Shown in pieces: positions 11,444 through 21,871 of a stretch of 64,000 nucleotides of DNA; positions within the stretch are counted from its first letter, which is position 1, and every line of letters begins with the position of its first letter. The notes beneath the pieces are model-generated. The model saw only the letters and a program-made list of their open reading frames with translations. It was not told where the DNA came from and ran no database searches. The translations under genes and the position numbers were made by a program. The DNA lies in contig OY743187.1 in NCBI GenBank assembly GCA_963555705.1, positions 9,500,133 through 9,564,132 of the forward strand, given 5' to 3'. Origin of the DNA: Ligustrum vulgare (Eukaryota; Streptophyta; Magnoliopsida; Lamiales; Oleaceae).

Positions 11444-12217
11444 AATAAAAAATTACAAAAAAAATAAAATAAAAATATTAACATGGATCTATATATAATG
11501 GTAAAATAACATAAGAATTTCAAGTGAAGGAAGTGTCTCACTTTTACAAAAAAAATAATAATAATAAAAAATAAAAAAAAATGTACAAAAAAAAAAAAAT
11601 CTTAAAATGGATCTATATATAATGGCAAAATAACATAAGAACTTCAAGTGAATGAAGTGTCTCACTTTTACCAAAAAAAAAAAAAAATTCTTAATATGAA
11701 TCTATATATAATGACAAAATAATATAAGAAATTCAAGTGAAAGAAGTGTCTCACTTTTACAAATAAATAAATAAAAATAATTTACAAAATAAAAAAATCT
11801 TAACATGGATCTATATATATAATGACAAAATAACATAAAAACTTCAAGTGAAGGAAGTGTCTCACATTTTTAAAACAAAATAATAATAATAAAAAATAAA
11901 AAAATTACGAAAAAAAAATCTTAACATGGATCTATATATAATGGCAAAATAATATAAGAACTTCAAGTGAAGGAAATGTCTCACATTTACAAAAAAAAAA
12001 AATAAATAAAATAAAAAACCCAAAACGCGCGTTTTGGTCGTTTTGGACTTTTTAACACAAAATATCCAAAACGCAATAAACTCGTTTTGTGCTTCCTTTA
12101 TATTTTTTTGGTGTTTTGGAAAACGCGTTTCTGAAAATGGACAAAGTGAATACGTTTTCGATATTTTCAAAAATCGAAAACTCAAAACAAGTTGAAAATA
12201 GCAAAGAGAACGGGGCC
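10996..12217. mobile_element. PIF/Harbinger-like non-autonomous element, 1222 bp, TSD TAA
   Basis: The left end reads GGGGCCGTTCTCTTT and the right end, reverse-complemented, GGCCCCGTTCTCTTT. Similarity continues inward (GAGTTTTCGATTTT type). TAA flanks both sides (10993-10995 and 12218-12220), the 3-bp target typical of PIF/Harbinger. No transposase is present. The interior is dominated by a tandem array (11323-11990). Confidence 0.75.
11323..11990. repeat. Six tandem copies of a unit of about 70 bp separated by simple A/T repeats
   Basis: Units starting at 11323, 11477, 11601, 11690, 11799 and 11920 share CTTAACATGGATCTATATA, ATGGCAAAATAACATAAG and CTTCAAGTGAAGGAAGTG followed by TCTCAC. 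The variable spacing (89-154 bp) comes from runs of A, AAT and AAAT between copies, including a long (AAT)n at 11399-11438. Confidence 0.9.
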
Positions 12218-12368
12218 TAAAGATTCCTCTGAAAATGAACTGGTGATGAAGCCATACATTTCAGTAGTAGCCTACTGCCACTAGCATTCTTTTTGCTTGT
12301 GAATTTTTTTTTTTTTTTTTTTTTGATGTACTTGCTTGTTGATTTTTGATTCATGATTATGCGGTTAA

Positions 12369-12826
12369 TGTTAGAAAATTTATCACAGATAATTATTTAT
12401 CTATGATCCAAAATAAATCATCATGTTGAATTATCAAGAATTAAATAATTGAAGCGGAAGCGTACCTTAATCAAACATGATTCACGATGAACGATTACGG
12501 TGTTTGGATCTTCTAAATCGATACGTAGTCCTTATTTTCTCTCTGATGATGGGATGTCAGACAAGATGAACAGTACGTAGGATTCAGGAACCATAACCGA
12601 CTTTATATACTGAATTTCCAATTAACCTAATCCGGCCCATCATGAATTAGGTAATGGCCTGATATCTACACATAAAAGCCCATACATTTAATTAGATGCA
12701 TTAAAGCCCGATATATATTAAATCCTTATTAGATCACTTTAAATGGGCTTAACCAAATTTGATAGCCTTTTATTCAATACACAATAATTCACATATAAGC
12801 CCACACGATTGATTAAAATCCTTACA
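12369..12826 (-). repeat. 3' LTR of the copia element (left copy)
   Basis: Same length as the right copy and nearly identical. In minus orientation it is the downstream LTR. The adjoining ATAGCCCAAGTGAGAGAT on the minus strand is a weak polypurine-tract candidate. Confidence 0.93.
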
Positions 12827-13709
12827 ATCTCTCACTTGGGCTATATGTGTAACCTTACAATTGTGTATCAATCATAACCTTATGAGTACTCAGAATTTTG
12901 CTATCATTACTGAATGCATCCCCAAACAATCCAGTCCATCAATTATATCAACATAGGATCAAAGCGGCTTTCGCTACATTAATCGTAACTAAACTTTCAA
13001 TGGTCACGTATATCGACATAACTGAATGACATTGATCAAGTATGGATGTGTAGCATGGAAATTACATGTAATGTGATCTTCAACATGCCTATTTCCAACT
13101 GGTCCAACTTTAGTGAAATCATCCTTAAACAAGTTCAGAAATAATAAACCTGAAACCTTACAGTTGTAAATAACTTCAACTTTAAACTGTATCCAAAAGG
13201 ACAATAAATGTGTCAATGCACCCAAAATACAAACTCCCACTGAAACCGAATATCCTTAAGAAATACAACACCCATATGAGTATTGTGCTCATGAAAGACC
13301 TTAGGTTGTAATACTTTAGTAAGCGGATCCGCAATTATGGAGTTTGTCCTAATGTGCTCTTATTGACACGTGTCCACTCTGACCTGTATCCTTCACAACC
13401 AGGAGCTTATGTCAATGTATTTTGACTTAGTTGAGCTCCTGTTGTTACTGGAATATAAATCTGCTGAGTTATTGTCACAATATAACTTTAGTGGTCTTTC
13501 TATACCATACAGAATACGCAGCCTTGTGACAAAATTTCGCAGCTATATTCCATAATTAGATGCCCCAAAAATTGCTACAACTGTGCTGTCAAGTGAAAGA
13601 AGCTAAAGTGTCTGTTAAGCACTCCATCCGGAAATAGCTCCTCCAACCAGCAGATAAATGTAGCCTTATGTGGATCTTTTACTTTCTTGACATCTAGTAA
13701 AAATCGGAA
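12827..13709 (-). pseudogene. Degraded 3' part of the copia element (RNase H region and untranslated tail)
   Basis: By position this should hold RNase H. Frames are broken and only short pieces resemble polyprotein sequence, including a duplicated KVGPVGxxxV block (about 13100 and 13740). No intact domain can be claimed. Confidence 0.5.
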
Positions 13710-14640
13710 TCATAATACCATATGATCTCCAACTGATCCGACTTTCTGTATGTGAGCATGTAATCTTTTGTCCTCTTTAAATACTTTATAACCCATGTGT
13801 TGGCTGCTTTCCAAATAATCCATCTCAGGGTTACTTAAATATCTCCTTAGTATCCCAATAATGTATGCAATATCCGAACGCATACAAATTTGAGCATACA
13901 TCAAACTCCCTATAGCTGAACTATATGGGATCCTCTGCATTTCTTTAACTTCAAGATAACTTTTCGGGCATCAGTTGAGACTAAATTGTCTCCCTTAGCG
14001 ATATGGCTGTCCCCTGATTTACTGTCTTGCATGCCAAACTTCTTAAGTACTTTATCGATATAGCCCTTTTGTGACAATTCAAGAATACCCCGAGAACAAT
14101 CCCGGTGTATCTGAATTCCTAATACAAAAGAGACGTCACCAAGATTTTTAATCTCAAAATTCCTTGACAAAAAATCTCATAATTTTATGTGACATACCTA
14201 TATCATTAGTGGCAAGCAATAATCAACATATAAAACCAGGAAAATATACTTACTCCCATGAACTTGTAATACACACAACCATCAACAGCATTAATCTCAA
14301 GACCAAATGAGATAATTACTTGATGAAATTTGTATTACCCTTAACGAGAAGCTGGCTTGAGCATAATGGATTTCTTTAATTTGCAAATCATTTGCTTTGG
14401 GTCTACTAACACAAAGTTTTCTGATTGCACCAAATAGATCGTCCCATCAATGTCGCCATTGAGAAACGCCACCTTAGTATCCATTTGATGTAACTCGAGG
14501 TCAAAATGTGCAACAACCTAACTTTCCTGAAAGAGTCTTTTGTAGAAACCAAAGAGAAAATCTCTTTATAATCAATGCCATTATTCTGTGTAAAGCCCTT
14601 AGATACAAGACGAACCTTATATCTTTCCATATTACCTTTA
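13710..14640 (-). pseudogene. Copia reverse transcriptase remnant
   Basis: On the minus strand the pieces read MERYKVRLVSKGFTQNNGID then YKEIFSLVS (start of the copia RT), a broken stretch with SMATLMGRSIW (from the FLNG/LDEEIY region), then MSRNFEIKNLGDVSFVLGIQ, KVLKKFGMQDSK and PYSSAIGSLMYAQ. Several frames are needed, and the YVDD active site is not intact. It cannot encode a working enzyme. Confidence 0.88.
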
Positions 14641-15563
14641 GAATCCTTCTTGGTTTAAAAATTCATTTAAGACCAATGGGCTTCGTACCTTATGGTAATG
14701 GGACAAGATCTCAAACTTTATTGTCTTGCATATGCTTATACTCCTTATTTATGGCATCAATCCACTTTTGAGAGTTAGAACCCTGTATGGCCTGATGGAA
14801 TTGATTGGACCATCTTCCACCATTCCATTATTTCCTTATGTTCTTGGAAAAATACTATTTAAATTATCCGGAATAGCATTTTTCCCTTTCTCTCGTGGAT
14901 CTCCTTAATGGCTTTAGTTATTGAGGTTGTTGAGTTTGTACTTCTGAAATTTACTTTATTTTGGATGGGAGGTTCTTCAACATTGTCTAGTTGAGGTTCC
15001 GAATATGCTTCTTGATCAATGACATGCATAAAAACTTGCACGTTGTCAAAAGCAATAGTAGGAATCGAAACCGATCCTTCCTCAACTTATTCCTTAAGGA
15101 CAATATCTCTAACCTTATTTCTTCCCCCAAACTTAACTTCCTCAAAATTGTTGCAGTTCCCGTTTCAAAAATTGACTTAAGTGTGGGATTATAAAATTAA
15201 TAGCCCCTTAACAACTTTATTTTTTTTATTTGTTTTTTTGCCCTTATCTTTAGAGGTGTTTGCCAAGTGATTTCAGTTCTGTCCTGCTTCAACTTTTCTT
15301 CCTCTTGCACACTAAATAGAATGAGCTCATTTAGAGTTCATTTCTCCCTTTGATAGTTACAACTGACCTTAAATTAACTGAATTGTGCAAGAAGCTTGCA
15401 CACCATGAAATGAGCTCATTGAGAGTCCATTTCTACTTTTAAAGTTATAACTAACCTTAAATTAACTATATTGCGCAGGAAGCGATATCAATACCAAATG
15501 CACGAGCAAGTCATTAGACGAGACGAGTTTTAGTTCCTTAAGTTTTGAAGCAGTGTGAGACAT
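14641..15563 (-). other. Junction region between copia gag and RT; protease and integrase absent
   Basis: A 60-codon frame (14859-15041) with VIDQEAYSEPQLDNVEEPP resembles the acidic linker before copia RT. No integrase HHCC or DDE motif is found, so this is the site of the internal deletion. A duplicated segment around CATTTCTCC/CATTTCTAC (about 15320-15480) is also present. Confidence 0.6.
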
Positions 15564-15900
15564 CTACATGATGTACTCCCTTATTTTTCCATTGCCTTTA
15601 TACTTTATTGAAATCAAACTCTGCATAAGCGTGCTTGTTTCGGCCTTATCGTTTTTCGCAAAACATTTCTTAATTTCGGCAAGGAATTCATTGGCATAAT
15701 TTACCTCCTCAGATACTATGCCACAAAAGGCTTTCGGAATGCCGCACTTAATGATCATGAGACTCACGTAATTTAAGCAATCCCACTTCTCAAAGTTCCT
15801 CATTTGATTAGATGAACTTTCATCCGTAAGAGGAGCAGGTTGCTCAATCCTTAGTACACGATCTAGATCCATGCAGCCAATGAAAAGTTAATGTTCTTGT
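15564..15900 (-). pseudogene. Copia gag (UBN2-type) remnant
   Basis: The frame DLDRVLRIEQPAPLTDESS, FEKWDCLNYVSLMIIKCGIP, VNYANEFLAEIKKCFAKNDK and LISIKYKGNGKIREYIM is the pattern of the copia gag (retrotran_gag/UBN2) domain. It includes the conserved W of the KW block and the SLxxMKY-like helix. The front part (GINFKDQNKNINFSLAAW) is in another frame. The gag is truncated after REYIM and is not followed by a zinc knuckle. Confidence 0.75.
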
Positions 15901-16130
15901 TTTGATCCTTGAAGTTTATTCCATAAATACAGGGATTAAGTTTGATCTTGTAGATATATTACTAGCAAAATTTGAAACCGAATAGAGAATACTTAAACAA
16001 AATAGCTCACATAAGTACCTTATTATGCAAATCATACTTTCAAATAATGGTAGGGCCCATCACAAGATACCTAGCACAACATCAATATTTAGTCTTTGAA
16101 CACAAATATTGACTTGTAAGTGGTACTCTT

Positions 16131-16725
16131 GGTGTAGTAATCAAACACTGACAATAAGACATGTCAACCAACAAACCTTTCTTTGGACCGATTTATTGAT
16201 CACACGTAAAACCAAATAACCGTCACGTACTTATCACCACAAGTTCATGTGAAATTCGGGCCAAATATTGACCTTCCTTTGGGCCGATCAATATCCGCAT
16301 GAAATAACACACAAACACCTAATTTTTCCTTAGTGTAGTGATCAAACACTGGAAATAAGACATATTAACCAATAAACCTTTCTTTGGACCGATTTATTGG
16401 TCACACGTTAAACCAAATAATTGCCACGTGTTTATCACAACAGTTGCATGTGAAATTCGAACCAAATATTGATCTTCCTTTGGGCCGATCAATATCCGCA
16501 TGAAATAACACACAAACACCTAATTTTCCCTTAGTGCAGTGATCAAACACTGGAAATAAGACAAGTTAACCAATAAACCTTTCTTTGGACCGATTTATTG
16601 GTCATACGTTAAACCAAATAATTGCCACGTATTCATCACCACAGGTGCATGTGAAATTCGAGCCAAATATTGACCTTCCTTTGGGCCGATCAATATTCGC
16701 AATGAATAACACACACAAATACCTT
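16131..16725. repeat. Three tandem copies of a 201 bp unit in the copia leader
   Basis: The anchor (T/C)AGT(A/G)ATCAAACACTG occurs at 16135, 16336 and 16537, so the period is 201 bp. Each copy also holds CTTTCTTTGGACCGATTTAT and CCTTCCTTTGGGCCGATCAA. The array lies between primer-binding site and gag of the minus-strand element. Confidence 0.92.
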
Positions 16726-16989
16726 CTAATATTCAAAGTTAATTAATATCCACAAGAGAGGTTTCTTTGGCAACATGTTGCTTCAACTAACTTACTTTCG
16801 AATATTATATCTCTTAAAAGATTCCGATGTACCAAGATTTGAAACTGAAATTCATTGATTTGCATCTATATTTGACTTTAGGATTTGAATTATAGAATTC
16901 AAAACTTTAGAATAAAGCAATTCTTAAGTTGAGAGAGTCAATTGCAATATTCTTAAACCTTAGGTGGCCAATTATGTAAAATTTTAAGC

Positions 16990-17350
16990 TTGAAGGACTT
17001 AAATTATAATTTTCCCAAAACTTTATTGGCCAATTTTGAGAAATTCCAAACTTTAGGTCCCAATTTGAAAGAAAATCAAACTTTAGAGGTCCAAAATAGA
17101 AAATTTGGAAACTTTAGTGACTGAATTAGAAAATTTTCAAACTTTAGGGACTGAAAATGAAAATTTTCAAACATTAGGGGCTGATCCTAAAATTTTAAAA
17201 CTTTAGGGACTGAATTTGAAAATTTTCAAACATTAGGGGCTGAATCCTAAAATTTTAAAACTTTAGGGACTGAATTACATAATTCAGAACTTTAAAAGGC
17301 CCAACTTAAATAATTTTATAACCTTAGTGGCTGAAGTTTATAAAATCCAA
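16990..17350. repeat. Degenerate repeats of about 32 bp around AAACTTTAGGGACTGAA
   Basis: AACTTTAGGGACTGAA-like blocks followed by TTGAAAATTTTC recur about ten times between 16990 and 17350, with drift (CATTAGGGGCTGA in some). They look like an expanded simple array in the leader of the copia element. Confidence 0.8.
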
Positions 17351-17479
17351 AATTTGAGGATTTATACTTTAATTCAAAACAAACAGGGAGGACTTGAGGT
17401 GCAATTTCACATAATTTCCCAAAATTGCAAAAGAGGCCCTTGGAGACTTCCAATTTCCGGCTGAAGTCCCCGCCTCCAA

Positions 17480-17695
17480 AATCAACCACACAGCAGCTAG
17501 GGTTTAAACCCTAGCGCCGCCCAACCGCCGGTAGGGATACAGCCCCCTTCGCGACCCTCATTGCAACGCAGCGCCATTCCCGGCGCTGCACTCCAGAGGC
17601 ACAGCGTCGCGCGCGCGACGCTGCAACCATCCTTGCGCAGCCAAGACCCGGCACTGCTCGCCCAGGCCGACGACGTCGTCGTCTCATAACCGTTC
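17480..17695. other. GC-rich island inside the AT-rich copia leader
   Basis: About 200 bp of high GC with GCGTCGCGCGCGCGACGC, a perfect palindrome at about 17604-17621, and CGACGACGTCGTCG. The neighbours on both sides are AT-rich. A 66-codon frame on the minus strand has no resemblance I know. It may be a captured host fragment or a structured leader. Confidence 0.55.
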
Positions 17696-18143
17696 AAAAT
17701 CCAACTCCAAAACCAGATTCAAAACCCAATTCAGCCATACACAAAATCGAATCCAAGCATATACACAATATATTACAGATTCACAGCGCAATTTCCAGAT
17801 TTTAATCCCAAATTCGAAGTCATATATATGTAGGAACCAAACCCATAATCCCACAACCTAATCTGAATGCATGATCAAATGCCCAAAATGATTTCAAATC
17901 ATATTTTTTCAAACCAACAAATAAGGCACAGGTAGTTTATGATTATATACATACATCCATATATATGCATAAATTAAATGGCAGAAGCTTAGATTTAACC
18001 ATGAAATTAATCGTTTATCAAACCAAAATAATTGGACACAAGTCAAAGCCAAATTTTGAAACTTGATTTCGCATATACATACATACATAATTTGGCTTCA
18101 CATATATGCGTTCGAAACTGATCTGATAATCAACACGATGATT

Positions 18144-18158
18144 GGCTCTGATACCACT
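18144..18158 (-). other. Primer-binding site (initiator Met tRNA type)
   Basis: On the minus strand the bases just after the 5' LTR are AGTGGTATCAGAGCC. TGGTATCAGAGC is the standard plant copia PBS. Confidence 0.9.
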
Positions 18159-18616
18159 TGTTAGAAAATTTATCACAGATAATTATTTATCTATGATCCA
18201 AAATAAATCATCATGCTGAATTATCAAGAATTAAATAATTGAAGCGGAAGCGTACCTTAATCAAACATGATTCACGATGAACGATTACGGTGTTTGGATC
18301 TTCTAAATCGATACGTAGTCCTTATTTTCTCTCTGATGATGGGATGTCAGACAAGATGAACAGTACGTAGGATTCAGGGACCATAACCGACTTTATATAC
18401 TGAATTGCCAATTAACCTAATCCGGCCCATCATGAATTAGGTAATGGCCTGGTATCTACACATAAAAGCCCATACATTTAATTAGATGCATTAAAGCCCG
18501 ATATATATTAAATCCTTATTAGATCACTTTATATGGGTTTAACCAAATTTGATAGCATTTTATTCAATACACAATAATTCACATATAAGCCCATACGATT
18601 GATTAAAATCCTTACA
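18159..18616 (-). repeat. 5' LTR of the copia element (right copy)
   Basis: 458 bp, near-identical to 12369-12826. It starts TGTTAGAAAA and ends CCTTACA, next to the TSD GTTAA. Confidence 0.93.
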
Positions 18617-18757
18617 GTTAAATCTTGAACATCCCACTATAAAACTTGTTGGTGATAAAATAATAGAGTTTCTCGGAAGGGAAGAATTGCAATTTGAAGA
18701 AAAAGAAGAATATCTTGCGCAGGGACGTGGGATTTTGCTTCTGCCATTGTCGTAATC
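18617..18757 (+). pseudogene. Possible captured gene fragment next to the copia insertion
   Basis: Joined across the copia insertion, the frame reads MRLNLEHPTIKLVGDKIIEF then LGREELQFEEKEEYLAQGRG and ILLLPLS, then a stop. It looks like ordinary protein sequence rather than transposon protein, but I do not recognise the family. It lies inside the outer inverted-repeat element, so it could be a transduplicated host fragment. Confidence 0.3.
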
Positions 18758-18960
18758 TCTCTTGGGTATTCTCTCTCTTTAAGCCAAATATATTGTAGAT
18801 AAAAATTAGTAATGATTGTGGTGTAGGTGAAAGTTGGAATATTAAAAGGTTATATATGTTATTTTATTAATGTCTATTTTTGTAAGTAAAGAAATTATTT
18901 AAATTTGTGGTGTAGAAAACAATTTTGTGGAGGCAATATAGTCACACCTGGATTAATTAG

Positions 18961-20144
18961 ACTCTACAGTCTACACTAGTTTCTTCAATCAAATACCTCA
19001 TAAATTATGAAACATATTATTTAGGGATGTAATTATCATTTATTTAGGATATTAAATTAGGGGTGTGATTACCTTTAAAGACAACTAATAATAATATGAA
19101 AATTACAATTATTAAATTAGTTTAATAATATAGGATATCATCTTCTATATCGTGATATTACAATAATTGAAATAACGATTACGATACTTTAACAAATATT
19201 ACATTAAGTGCAATATTCATATCACATATGTAATAAACATTACAATACGTGTAATGAATATTACACTTTCTGGAAAAATGATCAGATTCATGGTGTGAGA
19301 ATACAGACAATTTACATACATGTAATAATTTGTGAATTGTGTATTACATGGACTGTAATATTGAGGGAACAATAGTGTATTGTGACAGCACATTCCACGC
19401 ATTATAATTTCAATGAACTGAATGTCAAATGCATTGTAATTTAATGTAATCTTACGTCGTTGAAATGTTCCACAGTCTGTAATATAATTAAAACAAATCA
19501 ATCACAATCCAATGCCCACAGTGAGTACTATAAAATGTGTCCACTGTGTTTTGATATTACCACGTGTCCCTATATATATTTTTTGGGACATATGGTAACA
19601 TCACACCTACAGTTGGTGCCATAAAATGTATCAATTGTAGACACTAGATCAATTCCTTAAAATAAATACTATGTAATGTGTTGTGTGGTGAAATTACAGG
19701 ATTCAGATTCTTATATGTAATGTATTATTAAATCGACGTGAGATTTACATGCAATGTAACGTAATTAAATCTAACACCCTTCGTAATATGTTACACGCAG
19801 TGTATAATTTTCCTAATGTGCTGCAATTACATGCCCTATAAGATTACAAAGGACTTTGTAATATATTACAATCAATCATGGTCTTATTTTGAATGTACGG
19901 ACTTTCCAGTATCCAATCATGATTTTATTCCATTTTGGAAAATCTGTCCAAATTGAAAAGATCTTAGGAAATTTGCAATTGCCTAATTTAATCTTCTAAA
20001 CAAACGGTAACAGATTTCCTAAAATAAAGGATTCATTTTTAATGAGGTCAATTAAATATCACACACACTCTCTCATAAGAATCATGTATTTTTCTAAAGT
20101 CATGGAATGAAATTCAGTAATATTACGAGTAGTATGAAAATCAA
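18961..20144. other. AT-rich spacer rich in GTAAT/ATTAC motifs
   Basis: Between 19080 and 19870 the words GTAAT and ATTAC recur very often, partly as inverted pairs (for example ATTACAATACGTGTAAT near 19240). No gene was recognised. It may be an old inverted-repeat element without clear ends. Confidence 0.45.
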
Positions 20145-20311
20145 GCCTCTGTTTGGCAAATACTTTTTTTAACATGTTTTTTTTTCTACACAATTTCTCA
20201 AATCACTTTTTAACCACATATATTTTCTCTCTCCATTTTTCAACCATACATTTTACTTAGAAAATATAAAAAATCATGTTTTTAAACAAAAAAGTTTTAA
20301 CAAACAGAGGC
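20145..20311. mobile_element. Tourist-like MITE, 167 bp
   Basis: The ends GCCTCTGTTTGGCAAA and, reverse-complemented, GCCTCTGTTTGTTAAA form a terminal inverted repeat. The right flank is TAA, and the left is CAA, a probable one-base decay of the 3-bp TSD. The interior includes TTTTTAACCACATAT, as in other copies in this window. Confidence 0.8.
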
Positions 20312-21871
20312 TAAGTATTTTTCAATTACAATACATTACATCTAGGTAATTACGTAATTTTTCCCTTTTAATTTAACAAAGAACAGCAAAAGCTACCCTT
20401 CAAACTACAAAATTAGGCCCAATTACTAAACGACCTTTAAATTGAGCCAATCCAATTACAATACCCGGCCTAAAATTTCACTACCCTAGAACATTGTGGT
20501 TCCCACATAAATACCAAAATCGACCTTTAGTCTTCCATTATGCGCCTCTTTTCCATCTGATTTATTTCCTTCACGCTCCGTTCTGAAGAACGCTTAACTC
20601 CAAAAATCCTCTATCAAAAAATTAAGATAATCATGAAATCAAAACTTTCTCTTCATGGTTTTGGCCGTTCCCATAAAAACCCTTGATATCTGACATCAAG
20701 GTCGAAAACTTACAAAAAACATAGCCGAAATGCTCGACAATTTTGAAGCCTTCATGGATATGAATTTTTTTCAGTGTCATCAAAGTTTCAATCAGTCCAT
20801 GTGAATCAAGATGAGTAGATTCTTTTTGTTTATTTTAGTTTTCATTTTTCCCTGCCTTGAGAATCAGTTTGAACATTACAATGACTTTCTTTGTTTTTTT
20901 AATTGTCTCTTCTCCTCGTAGATCCAACGGTGTTGACTCGGAAAAATGTATCTTAAGCATTGAAAATTATCATGCCAAGATTAAAATAAATTATGAAATC
21001 TTTTCAAATTTTGAGGGTTTTATATTCTTGCTAAGTTTATTTATTTATATTTTTCAGTCTGTAATATTACCAGATAACAACCCTTATTGTCAATCACTGA
21101 GGCAAGTTTTATGCAGTATAGATGGCGGTCTTTGATTATTGGATCAAATTTTTGGATTAGGTCACCTTTTTGTAGTACCTTGAATTCTATCATCCTGAAA
21201 AATGTAAAAAAAAAATTGGTAGATGTATACACAAAAAAAAGGAATACGTTTAAGTTTATAATTGACTTGGAAGAACTTATCTTTTAAGATAAAGGGTGGA
21301 AAATGGACTGGACAGTTCCGGAGTTCGTGAGTTTGGCTTGGTTCGATTCGTTAAAAGTTCAGCTCGGCTCGTGAAAAAATGGACTTGGGCTTGGACCGGA
21401 CAGAAAATTTGGGTGTTGGACAGTTCATGTTCGGCTCATAAAGTTCGTGGACCGGTTCGTGGACTAGTCCAACGAGCTGCGAAATGAGTCGAAAATGGGT
21501 CGGCTCCATTTTGAGCTTCGTGAGAGCTCGTCTCTCTTTTAATTTTTTTCTTCAAACGATCACATTTTGTGACCCTTTTTTTTTTACTTTTATTTATTTA
21601 TTTATTTTGTCTCTTTTAATTTTACTCTATAAATACCTCATTTCTTCATACAAATTTTATACAATTCTCACAATTCTATCTTATATCTACAAGAAATTAC
21701 ACTACTCTCTAGTCTATATTCTCTCAATTCTCAAGTCTGTGTCTCTCTCAACTCTCAATTGCAATCTTCAACTTCTAGTTTCAAATGCTATAAATATTCA
21801 TACAATATTCAATATTGTCTAAAATTTCATATTTCAATTTCATCTCCAAATTTTCAATTTTATTATTTCTA
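20312..21871. other. Spacer and putative 5' part of a hAT element
   Basis: 20312-21290 has no gene I can support. From about 21290 the sequence holds repeated short words (GGCTCGTG, GTTCGTG, GGACTGGAC) of the kind seen in subterminal regions of hAT transposons, then a pyrimidine-rich leader before the ATG at 21872. AGGGTGGAAAATGG near 21292 resembles a hAT terminal repeat, but no matching right end was found. Confidence 0.4.

Larger units (their letters stand above)
12369..18616 (-). mobile_element. Ty1/copia element with both LTRs, internally deleted, TSD GTTAA
   Basis: Two 458 bp LTRs (12369-12826 and 18159-18616) both start TGTTAGAAAA and end CCTTACA. They are flanked by GTTAA at 12364-12368 and 18617-18621. 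On the minus strand the right LTR is the 5' LTR. It is followed by AGTGGTATCAGAGCC (about 18144-18158), a primer-binding site complementary to the initiator Met tRNA. The order of coding remnants on the minus strand, gag (about 15.9 kb) then RT (14.6-13.7 kb), fits copia. Only about 0.9 kb separates gag from RT, too little for protease and integrase, and no DDE motif is seen. By eye the LTRs differ at about eight positions. Confidence 0.95.
10643..18960. mobile_element. Outer inverted-repeat element holding two nested transposons
   Basis: About 60 bp at 10643-10705 matches, imperfectly, the reverse complement of 18902-18960. Shared blocks include TCTACACCACA and CTATATTGCC/TTATATTACC. Between these arms lie the Harbinger-like element (10996-12217) and the copia element (12369-18616), each with its own TSD. 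Taking both out leaves roughly 0.8 kb between the arms. This would fit a non-autonomous DNA transposon, perhaps Mutator-like. The TSD of the outer element is not clear, so the assignment is tentative. Confidence 0.45.

Noticed and set aside
20857..21135. 92-codon plus-strand frame with a signal-peptide-like start
   Set aside because: No ATG at its opening, no similarity known to me, AT-rich and flanked by transposon sequence. Hydrophobic runs are expected by chance in T-rich DNA.
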